Below are positions 8,635 to 17,556 of a stretch of 64,000 nt of DNA, piece by piece. Every line of letters begins with the position of its first letter. The first letter of the stretch is position 1. The position numbers were made by a program, and so were the translations under genes. Location of the stretch: assembly GCF_917563915.1 (NCBI RefSeq), contig NZ_CAKJTI010000004.1:186001-250000 (forward strand), in the 5' to 3' direction. The notes beneath the pieces are model-generated. The model had not been told where the DNA came from. It saw only the letters and a list, made by a program, of their open reading frames with translations, and searched no databases. Source of the stretch: Bacillus rhizoplanae. Its GTDB lineage: Bacteria > Bacillota > Bacilli > Bacillales > Bacillaceae_G.

Positions 8635-9603
8635 ATGATGAAACCTAAAATATCAATTATTGTACCTATATATATGGTAGAAAGATATATAGAAAAATGT
8701 GTTGATAGTTTAATCAACCAGACTTATAAGAATATTGAAATAATTCTTGTGGATGATGGGAGTCCTGATAATTGTCCTGATATTTGTGATAGTTATATAA
8801 AAAAAGATCCGCGTATCAGGACCATACATAAAGAAAATGGTGGTTTATCTGATGCTAGAAATGCTGGTTTGAGAGAAGCAATAGGTGAATATATCCTATT
8901 CGTTGATTCTGATGACTACATTGATAAGGACACATGCGAACGCTTTATGTCGGTTATAGGTATGAATAAGGCTGATATAGTCGTCGGAAATGCAAAAAGA
9001 ATAGAAGGCCGCAATGTATCGTTAATGAAGCATAGCAATTTTAAAGAAGGTCAAGTTGTAACTGGTGAGCAATATTTAATGGAAGAGTTAAGATCGGGCA
9101 CTATGTATATGGCTGCTTGGTTAAATTTATATAATAGAACTTTTTTATTAAAAAATAATCTGGAATTTAAGGTTGGGCTATTGCATGAGGATGAGCAATT
9201 TACACCAAGAGTGTTTTTAAAGGCAAAAAGAGTAATTAGTACAAATATTTTATTTTATAATTACTTAATTAGGGAAGGCTCAATTACGACAACAAAAAAC
9301 AAACTTAAAAATGCTGAGCATATAATGAAAATATGTAAAGAACTAGAACAAATCTATAGTGAAATTCAAAATAATGATTTAAGAAAATTATTGAACGATA
9401 ATTTAGTAAATAAATATCTTAACATATTTCAAGTTGCAGGCTTATATAAGGCCGAATACTCTTATTTAGTAGATAAGAGCTTTTTGAAAAGTAAGGCTTA
9501 TACCAGAAAAAATAAAGTAAGAGTTTTATTGTTTAGAATAAGTAAAAGGTTATATTTCCATTTGAATAGACTTATTAAAGAAATGAAGAGCTTATATTCA
9601 TAA
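8635..9603 (+). CDS. glycosyltransferase family 2
   Basis: About 322 residues. Classic GT2: ISIIVPIYMVERYIEKCVDS at the N-terminus, LVDDGSPDNC, NGGLSDARNAG and FVDSDDYI (DxD), then a HEDEQF block near residue 180 (catalytic base region). The start is either the ATG at 8635 or the one at 8638; both follow AAAGGGTG. An in-frame GTG at 8629 overlaps the previous stop and is less likely. It has no transmembrane segment and probably adds one sugar to the lipid-linked repeat unit on the inner membrane face. Confidence 0.92.
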   Translation: MMKPKISIIVPIYMVERYIEKCVDSLINQTYKNIEIILVDDGSPDNCPDICDSYIKKDPRIRTIHKENGGLSDARNAGLREAIGEYILFVDSDDYIDKDTCERFMSVIGMNKADIVVGNAKRIEGRNVSLMKHSNFKEGQVVTGEQYLMEELRSGTMYMAAWLNLYNRTFLLKNNLEFKVGLLHEDEQFTPRVFLKAKRVISTNILFYNYLIREGSITTTKNKLKNAEHIMKICKELEQIYSEIQNNDLRKLLNDNLVNKYLNIFQVAGLYKAEYSYLVDKSFLKSKAYTRKNKVRVLLFRISKRLYFHLNRLIKEMKSLYS

Positions 9604-9697
9604 TTAAAATTAATTAATAAATACTTCTCTTTAGGGTAATTTGTTTGGCAAACGTTCTGGATTTGGAGGAATATTGAAATATGAGAAGGATCTATCA

Positions 9698-10771
9698 ATG
9701 ATATTTTATTTCAGTTGGTTTATATTAGTTTTTTTATTGTTAGCATGTAAAAGGCAGAGAAATAAAATAAATGTGATTTTAGTATTTATTTTATTTACTT
9801 TAGTGTATGGAAGTAGAGATTATGGTGGTGTAGATGATTTAACATACATATCTGCATTTAATAATGCCATTAGTGGGAATATAGTTTATGGTATGGAAAA
9901 TTCATATTTAGTAATTTCAAGGATTCTTGGGGGATTAGGATTTAATTACAAAGCAGTATTTTTAGTATATGCAACGATATCGTTTACTTTTATGTATTTT
10001 GCCTATAAAAAATTATGTAATGACAAGTATGATTGGATTGTTGCTATGTTGGGATTTTTAGTTTTTGCATTTTTCCCAACTATAACGGTGATGCGTCAAT
10101 TTGCAGCTGCAGCGATCTTAACTTATGCTTTTACGCTTAAACTCAAAGGAAGAAATAAACTATCATTAGTTTTTATTGGACTAGCATCTTTAGTTCATGT
10201 GGGATCAGTAATCGGGTTTTTACTATTTCCTTTGTTTTCAATTAAATTCAAGCCATGGTCAAAAGTTATTATACCAATAATATGCTTTGGTATTGGTTAT
10301 TTTGGGCTTTCTAACCATTTTTTAAATTGGTTTCAGAAAATAATCCCAGGTAAATATTTGGGTTATCTGGGTAATGATGCCACGAGCCCTCATGTAGGTA
10401 TACTACATATCATTTTGTTTACAATCTATCTTTTTCAGTTTGTTTTAGGAAGCCTAAATAAGAATAATAGACTTTCAGATAGAACTATAGATTTTCTAGA
10501 ACGTGCACAGATGATATATTTTTCAATATTTTTTATTACTTTGTCCAGTGGTTGGGCAAGCCGTTTAAGTATTTACTTTATACTATTTGTCCCTTTTATT
10601 TTCACTACATTTATTTCAAGGTTCTCAATAGAAAGAGACAAGAAACTGTTATATCAAGTATGTTACGGAGCTTACGTACTCTTATTTATTTATCAAGTAT
10701 TAAATTTGCCAAGCTCTACAAATATGAGCGATCTTATACCTTACAACTGGTCATTTAACTTTCATAAATGA
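9698..10771 (+). CDS. EpsG/Wzy-like polysaccharide polymerase
   Basis: 357 residues, with about ten hydrophobic segments across the whole length, beginning MIFYFSWFILVFLLLACKRQ. The block YGSRDYGGVDDLTYISAF after the first two segments is the layout of EpsG-family proteins, which polymerise repeat units on the outer face. The ATG at 9698 is seven bases behind GAGAAGGA; TTG at 9641 and 9674 are possible but weaker. Next to the flippase gene, it forms a Wzx/Wzy pair. Primary sequence of these proteins is poorly conserved, so the call rests on topology, the N-terminal motif and position. Confidence 0.82.
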   Translation: MIFYFSWFILVFLLLACKRQRNKINVILVFILFTLVYGSRDYGGVDDLTYISAFNNAISGNIVYGMENSYLVISRILGGLGFNYKAVFLVYATISFTFMYFAYKKLCNDKYDWIVAMLGFLVFAFFPTITVMRQFAAAAILTYAFTLKLKGRNKLSLVFIGLASLVHVGSVIGFLLFPLFSIKFKPWSKVIIPIICFGIGYFGLSNHFLNWFQKIIPGKYLGYLGNDATSPHVGILHIILFTIYLFQFVLGSLNKNNRLSDRTIDFLERAQMIYFSIFFITLSSGWASRLSIYFILFVPFIFTTFISRFSIERDKKLLYQVCYGAYVLLFIYQVLNLPSSTNMSDLIPYNWSFNFHK

Positions 10772-10823
10772 GTAATAATTAATTGAAATTTCTCAAAAAG
10801 TAAAGAGTTTATGGAGAAACTTA

Positions 10824-10860
10824 GTGCCCATTTTGGACTATCATTATCTAAAATGGGCAC
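10824..10860 (+). terminator. perfect 11-bp inverted repeat after the polymerase gene
   Basis: GTGCCCATTTT (10824-10834) is exactly complementary to 10850-10860 around a 15-base loop. The right arm is followed by a mixed, not T-only, sequence, so termination may be weak or partial. It lies in the largest gap inside the middle of the polysaccharide locus, just before the flippase gene. Confidence 0.55.
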
Positions 10861-10991
10861 CTATATTACTCTTTAACCCAATACTATTTAGTGGAGATGC
10901 AAAAAAAAAAATGTAAAAAATAGGTATATTAAGGGTAGATGTATTAATACAATAAATTTTTAAATTTCTAAAAAAGGATTCGGAGATTAAA

Positions 10992-12527
10992 GTGGGAAAA
11001 AACAAACAAATTGTAATTAATATGATAACTCAAATGATTAGTTTTATAATTAACATCGCAATTAGCTTTTTCTTAACATCGTTTATTGTGGAGAAAATAG
11101 GAAAAGAGGTTTTCGGTTTTTGGGGATTGGCCAATAATTTTATTAGTTATATAACTGTATTTACGGTTGCTTTAAATAGTATGCTTAGTCGCTTTGTAAC
11201 AATCAAGTTACATCAAAACGACCTTGAATCTGCAAACAAGTATTTTTCTTCCGTAGCAATTGCAAATATTGCATTATCATTAATTCTTTCCGTTCCAACA
11301 GCAATATTAATATTGTTTTTAGAAAAAGTTATTAATATACCAGGGGATTTTATTTTTGATGTTAAACTACTTTGGCTATTTTTATTCTTTAGTTTTTTTC
11401 TTAGTTTATCAACGAGTGTATTTGATGTAGCAACATTTGCAAAGAACAGATTAGACCTTGCCGCTTCAATTAACATAAAATCAAATATACTAAGAGCATC
11501 ATTATTAATCGTCCTATACATCTATATGTCACCACATTTATGGTACATTGGCTTTACATTTTTGATTTGTACATTATATGTGGTTTTTGCGAAATTTCAC
11601 TTTAGGAAAAAGTTAACACCGGAGCTTATAATTAAAAGGAATTATTTTGACTGGAAATCAATGAAAGAATTATTAGCTGTTGGTTTTTGGAATTCGATTA
11701 ATCAGCTAAATTCAATTTTTATGACAGGTCTGGATCTGCTAATTACAAATATTTTTATTGGTGCTACAGACATGAGTATGTTATCTGTTGCAAAAACCAT
11801 TCCAATGCAACTTCAAACTTTTGTGCAAATGATTGCTAATACATTTACGCCACAACTTACTATTACTTATGCTAAAAAGAATTTAAGTGACTTTATTAAA
11901 CAAGTTATTTTTTCAATGAAAATTACAGGCTTTTTAGGATCTGTACCTATTATTGGATTAGTAGTTTTTGGGCAAAATTTCTTCTCTTTATGGCTGAATT
12001 CACTGTCCCATAATGAAATTATAAAAGTACAGATACTATCAATATTAACTTTATTACCTATGTTGTGTAATACATTTGTTAACCCACTCTTTAATGTTAA
12101 TACGATTACTGCAAAAGTTAAATTGCCTGTTATAACAAATCTTGTTATAGGTGTTTTAAATATATGTATTGTATATTTACTTATTAAATATACGGATTTG
12201 GGAGTTTTTGCAGTTGCAGGTGTAAGTGCCATTATGGTTCTAGTTCGTATGATTTTATTTGTACCGATATATGCTGCTTATATATTAAATGTAAAATGGT
12301 ATACTTTTTATTGGGTATTGTTGCGAGGAACTTTTGCACTTGTAATTTTGACTATTACATTTATGACTATCAATCATTTAACTAATATAACATCGTGGTT
12401 TTCTTTTGTGATAATTTGTATTTTAACTGGCTTGTTTGGATACATTTTAAACTTTTTTATTATTTTTAATAACTATGAAAAGAGTATGATTATTAATATG
12501 CTAAAACGGAAGTTAACTAACGATTGA
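10992..12527 (+). CDS. Wzx-type oligosaccharide flippase
   Basis: 511 residues with twelve to fourteen hydrophobic segments and no large soluble domain, as in Wzx/PST proteins of the MOP superfamily. The N-terminal region (SFFLTSFIVEKIGKEVFGFW) and the mid-protein NSINQLNSIFMTGLDLL match the usual blocks. It would move the undecaprenyl-linked repeat unit to the outer face for the Wzy-like polymerase at 9698. Start is GTG at 10992 behind CGGAG. The base composition is very AT-rich, as in the neighbouring glycosyltransferases. Confidence 0.9.
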   Translation: MGKNKQIVINMITQMISFIINIAISFFLTSFIVEKIGKEVFGFWGLANNFISYITVFTVALNSMLSRFVTIKLHQNDLESANKYFSSVAIANIALSLILSVPTAILILFLEKVINIPGDFIFDVKLLWLFLFFSFFLSLSTSVFDVATFAKNRLDLAASINIKSNILRASLLIVLYIYMSPHLWYIGFTFLICTLYVVFAKFHFRKKLTPELIIKRNYFDWKSMKELLAVGFWNSINQLNSIFMTGLDLLITNIFIGATDMSMLSVAKTIPMQLQTFVQMIANTFTPQLTITYAKKNLSDFIKQVIFSMKITGFLGSVPIIGLVVFGQNFFSLWLNSLSHNEIIKVQILSILTLLPMLCNTFVNPLFNVNTITAKVKLPVITNLVIGVLNICIVYLLIKYTDLGVFAVAGVSAIMVLVRMILFVPIYAAYILNVKWYTFYWVLLRGTFALVILTITFMTINHLTNITSWFSFVIICILTGLFGYILNFFIIFNNYEKSMIINMLKRKLTND

Positions 12528-12568
12528 TTTTTGTAGGCATACATTAATCAAAAGGAGACATTAATAAT

Positions 12569-13690
12569 ATGAACACACTAATGTTTATAAAGAAAAAAAT
12601 ATCACTATTTATTAGGAAACCTGTCCTTCCTGCTCAACGTTTTCGGTATAAGAAGATAGTTGATAATAAATTTCAAGCAGCAAAAAACCATAATTTAAAA
12701 TATTTATATGATAAACAGGATGAGAGTCAATGGAAAAATGCATTTTACAAAATGATGTGCATAAATAAAAATACGTATGAAATACTTTGTGCATTTACTG
12801 AAAATCAAATAGATTTAGTTAATTCTACCTCTCAAAAAAAAGAAGGACCTATTTTGATTTCCATTGTGAAAAATGAAAAGAAACGAATTAAGACCTTTTT
12901 AAATCATTATAGAGATATGGGTTTTCAACACTTCGCTATTTTAGATAATAATTCAAATGATGGAACAAGGGAATGGCTATGCCAGCAGGAAGACTGTGAT
13001 GTATTCTATACATCAGAACCATATTCTACGCAAAAAAGGGAAGCATGGATCAATCGTTTACTGAGCTATTATGGATATAATCAGTGGTATTTAGTAGTGG
13101 ATTCAGACGAACATTTTGTGTATCCAGAGATGGAATCGAAAAACATCAATAATTTTATTTCAATTATTAGAGAACGTGGTTATGAACGAGTTCGTTCGGT
13201 AATGTTAGATATGTATCCAAAAGACAACATAAATCTTACGGCAAGTGAGCAGGATGAAGATTATACATCGAAATACTGTTATTTTGATAAAGATTCTTAT
13301 AAAGTGACAAAGGAATATTTTGGTTTAATGGTAAGCGGGGGTCCAAGAAAACGTATTTTTAATTTGGATGTCTATTTGACGAAGCATCCTTTATTTTATT
13401 TTAGGCCTGGTGACATACAGGGACACTCTCATTATCAATACCCATATCAGAAGAATAAGAATTTGTCTTGTTTTACTGCCTTGTTACACTACAAATTTCT
13501 TAGTAGTGACATAAATAAATATGAACAACGTGTGAAAGAGGGCAATTTTTATAATGGTAGTGAAGAATATAAGCAATATTTGAAACTATTTAATAATCAT
13601 AGTGACTTTACCTTCCTTTATGATGGATCAACTAAGTATCAAAATTCTAATTCGTTACTTGAAGTTGAGATTATTGAAAAGATTAACTAA
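12569..13690 (+). CDS. GT2/GT92-like glycosyltransferase
   Basis: 373 residues. After a basic N-terminal region of about 90 residues comes a glycosyltransferase core. It has ILISIVKNEKKRIKTFLNHY, AILDNNSNDGT, KREAWINRLL and the DxD-type motif VVDSDEHF near residue 185. GGPRKRIF and HPLFYF follow. This order is that of the glycosyl transferase 2_4 / GT92 families. There is no signal peptide or membrane segment. AAAGGAGA precedes the ATG. It is the last of the AT-rich block; the next gene (ugd) is more like the flanking genes in composition. Confidence 0.86.
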   Translation: MNTLMFIKKKISLFIRKPVLPAQRFRYKKIVDNKFQAAKNHNLKYLYDKQDESQWKNAFYKMMCINKNTYEILCAFTENQIDLVNSTSQKKEGPILISIVKNEKKRIKTFLNHYRDMGFQHFAILDNNSNDGTREWLCQQEDCDVFYTSEPYSTQKREAWINRLLSYYGYNQWYLVVDSDEHFVYPEMESKNINNFISIIRERGYERVRSVMLDMYPKDNINLTASEQDEDYTSKYCYFDKDSYKVTKEYFGLMVSGGPRKRIFNLDVYLTKHPLFYFRPGDIQGHSHYQYPYQKNKNLSCFTALLHYKFLSSDINKYEQRVKEGNFYNGSEEYKQYLKLFNNHSDFTFLYDGSTKYQNSNSLLEVEIIEKIN

Positions 13691-13879
13691 TTAATTAGTC
13701 AGTTTGTAATTCTCATTCTGTAGTGAGGATGTTCCAATATCAATATGATTTATCCTTTTTTGCCAACATTTATAGATTAGATTATATATTTTTACACATG
13801 TAAATTTTGTATCAGGCTCTAAAGGGAGTTTGATAAATTATACAATTCTGCAAAAAAGTAAAATACGGGGGAGATTTAT

Positions 13880-15253
13880 ATGTACAAAATTGCAGTCGCA
13901 GGAACAGGCTACGTAGGTTTAGTAGCAGGTGTATGTTTTGCTGAAGTTGGTCATCAAGTAACCTGTGTTGATATTGATGATAAAAAAGTAGATTTAATGA
14001 AGTCTGGAGTTTCTCCAATCTATGAAGCTGATTTGGAAGAATTGATGCAAAAGAATTATGCTGCTGGAAGACTTGATTATACCACAGATTATAAATCAGC
14101 CTATAAAAATGCAGATGCAATCTTTGTAGGTGTAGGTACTCCAGAACAGCCAGATGGTTCCGCAAATCTTTCATATATCGCAACCGTTGCAAGACAAATC
14201 GCTGAAACGATAGAAAAGGATTGTCTTGTCGTTGTAAAATCTACAGTTCCGGTTGGAACGAATGATAAAGTTGAACAGTTTATCCGTGACTTTTTAGTGA
14301 ATGATGTAAAAGTAGAAGTAGCATCGAACCCAGAGTTCTTGGCACAAGGTTCTGCTGTCCATGATACGCTAAATGCAGAAAGGATTATTATTGGTACAGA
14401 AAGTAAATGGGCTGAAGAGATGCTGATGAAGATCTATGAGCCATTCCATTTACCTATTGTTTCAGTAAATAGACGATCTGCAGAGATGATCAAGTATGCA
14501 TCTAATGACTTCCTTGCTCTTAAAATCTCCTACATGAATGATATTGCTAACCTTTGCGAACTTGTCGGTGCAGATGTTCAGGATGTTGCGAGAGGTATGA
14601 GTTTTGATGAACGTATTGGAAGTAAGTTTTTAAATGCCGGTATTGGTTTTGGTGGGTCATGCTTTCCTAAGGATACAAAAGCACTAGAGTATCTAGCAAG
14701 ACAGAATGGTTATGAGCTTAAAACTGTTAAGGCTGCTATTGATGTGAACAAAGACCAAAAGACTTTGTTATATAAAAAAGCTAGCAAAAGACTCATAACT
14801 TTTAATGGTCTTAAGGTAGCTGTACTAGGATTGACCTTTAAGCCTGGAACGGATGATTTAAGAGAAGCAGCATCTCTTGAAAATGTACCTTTATTATTAG
14901 AGCAAGGCGCAGATATCTATGCGTATGATCCAGTAGGTGCAGAAAACTTTGCTAGAGTTCATCCAGAAGGTAAGAATGGCAAAGGTAGCATTACGTATGT
15001 TGCTAATATTGAGCAAGCTTTAGAAGGTGCAAATGTCTGCTTTATTTTTACTGAATGGGGAGAAGTAAAAGCAGTAACGCCTGAAATGTATAAGAAGTTA
15101 ATGAGAACGCCTTTAGTATATGACGGAAGAAATATTTACCGTGTTGAAGAGATGCGAGAGGCAGGAGTGGAATATCACTCTGTTGGAAGAAAGCCTGCAA
15201 TTAGAGAAGGATTAAAGGAGTCGAAGAACTTTGAATTACAAACCTCTAGATAA
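13880..15253 (+). CDS. ugd: UDP-glucose 6-dehydrogenase
   Basis: 457 residues, full length. NAD site AGTGYVGLVAGVCFAE is at residues 7-22. VGTPEQPDGSANL and VKSTVPVGT follow, with NPEFLAQGSAVHD near 155 and the catalytic cysteine in GGSCFPKDTKAL near 260. The C-terminal GLTFKPGTDDLREA site follows. It oxidises UDP-glucose (from GalU) to UDP-glucuronate in two NAD-dependent steps. The ATG follows GGGGGAGA. The gene overlaps the epimerase gene at 15231 by 23 bases, which supports a joint role in making acidic sugars. Confidence 0.96.
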   Translation: MYKIAVAGTGYVGLVAGVCFAEVGHQVTCVDIDDKKVDLMKSGVSPIYEADLEELMQKNYAAGRLDYTTDYKSAYKNADAIFVGVGTPEQPDGSANLSYIATVARQIAETIEKDCLVVVKSTVPVGTNDKVEQFIRDFLVNDVKVEVASNPEFLAQGSAVHDTLNAERIIIGTESKWAEEMLMKIYEPFHLPIVSVNRRSAEMIKYASNDFLALKISYMNDIANLCELVGADVQDVARGMSFDERIGSKFLNAGIGFGGSCFPKDTKALEYLARQNGYELKTVKAAIDVNKDQKTLLYKKASKRLITFNGLKVAVLGLTFKPGTDDLREAASLENVPLLLEQGADIYAYDPVGAENFARVHPEGKNGKGSITYVANIEQALEGANVCFIFTEWGEVKAVTPEMYKKLMRTPLVYDGRNIYRVEEMREAGVEYHSVGRKPAIREGLKESKNFELQTSR

Positions 15254-16256
15254 TAGTAAAACATACCTTATTACTGGAGCAGCAGGTTTCATTGGATATT
15301 TCTTATCTAAGAAGTTACTGGAACAGGGATGCCGGATAATTGGTATTGATAATATAAATGATTATTATGATGAGAACCTTAAATATGCTCGTTTAGAGCA
15401 GCTTAAACCTTATGAGAAGTTTACTTTTATCAAGGGTGATATTTCTGATAAGGCAATGATTACAAACATATTTGAAGAGTACAAGCCTAATATTGTTGTA
15501 AATCTGGCTGCTCAAGCAGGAGTGCGGTATTCAATAGAAAATCCAGATGTATATATTCAAAGTAATATCATCGGTTTCTACAACATTCTTGAAGCATGCA
15601 GACACAATCCGGTGGAACATCTTGTATATGCGTCATCTAGTTCTGTTTATGGAGCAAATAAAAAGGTTCCTTTTGAAGAAACAGATTTCGTAGATCATCC
15701 AGTATCGCTTTATGCATCTACTAAGAAGTCGAATGAATTGATGGCTCATACGTATAGCCACTTGTATAAAATTCCAGCTACTGGACTTCGCTTCTTTACG
15801 GTATATGGTCCAATGGGTCGCCCGGATATGGCCTACTTTGGGTTTACTGATAAATATTTTTCTGGTGAATCGATTAAGATATTTAATAATGGTGATTTTG
15901 AAAATGATCTTTACCGAGACTTTACTTATATAGACGATATTGTTGAAGGGATTAAACGTCTTTTAAGTAATCCGCCTGTGGATGATGTAAAACATAAAGT
16001 ATTCAACATCGGAAATAACAATCCAGAGAAGCTAATGGTATTTATAGAAACGCTGGAGAAAGCACTAAGTAAAGCATTAGGAAAAGAAGTAATATTTGAG
16101 AAGATTTTTGAGCCTATCAAGCCAGGAGATGTACCGGCTACTTATGCATCGACTGACTTGTTACAGGAAGCTGTGGGATTTAAACCGGAGACCTCAATAG
16201 ATGAAGGTTTGCAGAATTTTGCTGAATGGTATGTGAAGTATTATAAGGTAAAGTAA
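15231..16256 (+). CDS. UDP-glucuronate 4-epimerase-like NAD-dependent epimerase
   Basis: 341 residues. Extended short-chain dehydrogenase: ITGAAGFIGYFLSKKLL near residue 13, NLAAQAGVRYS near 93, YASSSSVYGAN and the catalytic YASTKKSNELMAHTYSH near 162. RFFTVYGPMGRPDMA follows. The AAQAGVRYS and SNELMAHTYSHLY blocks are those of UDP-glucuronate 4-epimerases (CapI type), which make UDP-galacturonate. It lies directly behind, and overlaps, the gene that makes UDP-glucuronate. The start is TTG at 15231, about ten bases behind AAGGAG inside the end of ugd. Confidence 0.93.
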   Translation: MNYKPLDNSKTYLITGAAGFIGYFLSKKLLEQGCRIIGIDNINDYYDENLKYARLEQLKPYEKFTFIKGDISDKAMITNIFEEYKPNIVVNLAAQAGVRYSIENPDVYIQSNIIGFYNILEACRHNPVEHLVYASSSSVYGANKKVPFEETDFVDHPVSLYASTKKSNELMAHTYSHLYKIPATGLRFFTVYGPMGRPDMAYFGFTDKYFSGESIKIFNNGDFENDLYRDFTYIDDIVEGIKRLLSNPPVDDVKHKVFNIGNNNPEKLMVFIETLEKALSKALGKEVIFEKIFEPIKPGDVPATYASTDLLQEAVGFKPETSIDEGLQNFAEWYVKYYKVK

Positions 16257-16341
16257 AAATGTTTTATTCTTGAAATGTACCTCATTCCTCTCGCCTTACA
16301 ACATTTTTATATTTAACTTTATTGGAGAGGGATACTTATAA

Positions 16342-16476
16342 AAAGAGGATTATCTGAATGCATTGAAAAATTATGAAAGAGCAGTAAATTTGCTTCTTTA
16401 TACAAAAGTGAACGAGGAAAATCAAAATTGTATTATTGTGGCAGTTAAGGAGTTAGCTCAGAGTATTGAATATTAG
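16342..16476 (+). pseudogene. orphan 3' end of an unidentified gene
   Basis: A 44-codon frame with no start codon or ribosome binding site reads NALKNYERAVNLLLYTKVNE and so on, ending AVKELAQSIEY at 16476. The composition is protein-like (regular helix pattern), while the upstream frame is closed at 16339-16341. I read it as the tail of a gene whose front was lost. I do not recognise the family. The rest of the gap between 16257 and 16584 holds only this fragment and a hairpin. Confidence 0.4.
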
Positions 16477-16536
16477 AGGCGAATTAGTGTTTGAATTTTG
16501 CTTTATATGTTTTTGAATTATTAATTAAAATAGAGG

Positions 16537-16571
16537 ATAAGCGAAGCCATTATTGACTTCGCTTATTTATT
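16537..16571 (+). terminator. intrinsic terminator before the GalE-like gene
   Basis: ATAAGCGAAG (16537-16546) pairs with CTTCGCTTAT (16557-16566) and is followed by TTATTT. It would end transcription of the ugd-epimerase part of the locus, so the GalE-like, LCP and SGNH genes may have their own control. Confidence 0.7.
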
Positions 16572-16583
16572 TAGGTGATAAAC

Positions 16584-17540
16584 ATGATACTAATAATAGG
16601 CGGTGCAGGTTACATAGGCAGTCATATTGTGAAAGAGCTTATTTCACAGCAACATCGTATCGTTGTATTAGACGATTTATCGACAGGCCATCGAGTAAGT
16701 GTAAACAAACGAGCTATTTTTGAAAAAGGTGATTTTCGAAATCCTGATGATTTAGATCGTGTGTTTTCACGTTATAGTATTGAAGCAGTTATGCATGTTG
16801 CGGCGTATGACGCAATTGGGATGCGGTTACTATTAAAAAAAATGTTGATGCACCAAGTGTACAATTTTATTTTTTCGTCTGAGTTACCTTTTTCAAGTAT
16901 GTCTTATAAAGATCAAATAAAGGAAGTATACACGCCGTATCCTTTTATTTTTCAAGGGAATTCTAGCCTAGTGATAGAGCAAATGTTAGAAGATTTTTAT
17001 AAGGCATATGATTTACATTACATATCGCTGCGTTATTATAATGCAGTGGGAGCTAATATAGAAGAAGGAATTGGTGAAGATCATCAGCAGGAGACACATC
17101 TTCTACCGAGAATTTTGTTGCATTTACGAGATCAAGAAAAACAGCCCTTTTTGGTGAATCGTAGTTATGCCACAGAAGACGGAACATTCGTAAGGGAGTA
17201 TCTGCATGTTATGGATGTTGCGAGAGCGCATGTAGGAGCTTTACATAGCCTTCTTCAGCATGATAAGACAAATGAACGGTATAATATAAGTAATGAAATT
17301 GGATGTTCTGTCAGGGAATTGATAGAAAAATGCGAAATTATAACTGGTAAAAAGATGAATATATCGTATAATAGTTCTAGTTCAACTGATTTATCTATAG
17401 TAGTATCATCAGCAAATAAAATCTATCGAGAATTAGGATGGAAAGCGTTATGCTCTATTGACGAGGCAATTCATTCTGCTTGGCTGTGGCATAAACGGTT
17501 TCCAAGTGGGTATAAGCATAGAGAATTAGTTTATAAATAG
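16584..17540 (+). CDS. GalE-like protein lacking catalytic residues (probable pseudoenzyme)
   Basis: 318 residues. The NAD site is intact (MILIIGGAGYIGSHIVKEL), as are LDDLSTGHR, RYYNAVGA and TEDGTFVREYLHVMDVA, all typical of UDP-glucose 4-epimerase. The active site is not. Where GalE has PYGRTKLMIEQ this protein has IFQGNSSLVIEQ, so the YxxxK tyrosine and lysine are Gln and Ser. The SSxATYG block reads SSELPFSS, and about 20 residues are missing after the VMHVAA block. It cannot work as a normal epimerase; a structural or regulatory role, or early decay of an intact frame, are the options. ATG 16584 follows TAGGTGA; GTG 16575 is an alternative. Confidence 0.85.
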   Translation: MILIIGGAGYIGSHIVKELISQQHRIVVLDDLSTGHRVSVNKRAIFEKGDFRNPDDLDRVFSRYSIEAVMHVAAYDAIGMRLLLKKMLMHQVYNFIFSSELPFSSMSYKDQIKEVYTPYPFIFQGNSSLVIEQMLEDFYKAYDLHYISLRYYNAVGANIEEGIGEDHQQETHLLPRILLHLRDQEKQPFLVNRSYATEDGTFVREYLHVMDVARAHVGALHSLLQHDKTNERYNISNEIGCSVRELIEKCEIITGKKMNISYNSSSSTDLSIVVSSANKIYRELGWKALCSIDEAIHSAWLWHKRFPSGYKHRELVYK

Positions 17541-17556
17541 AGAGAGGGTTAGAGAG

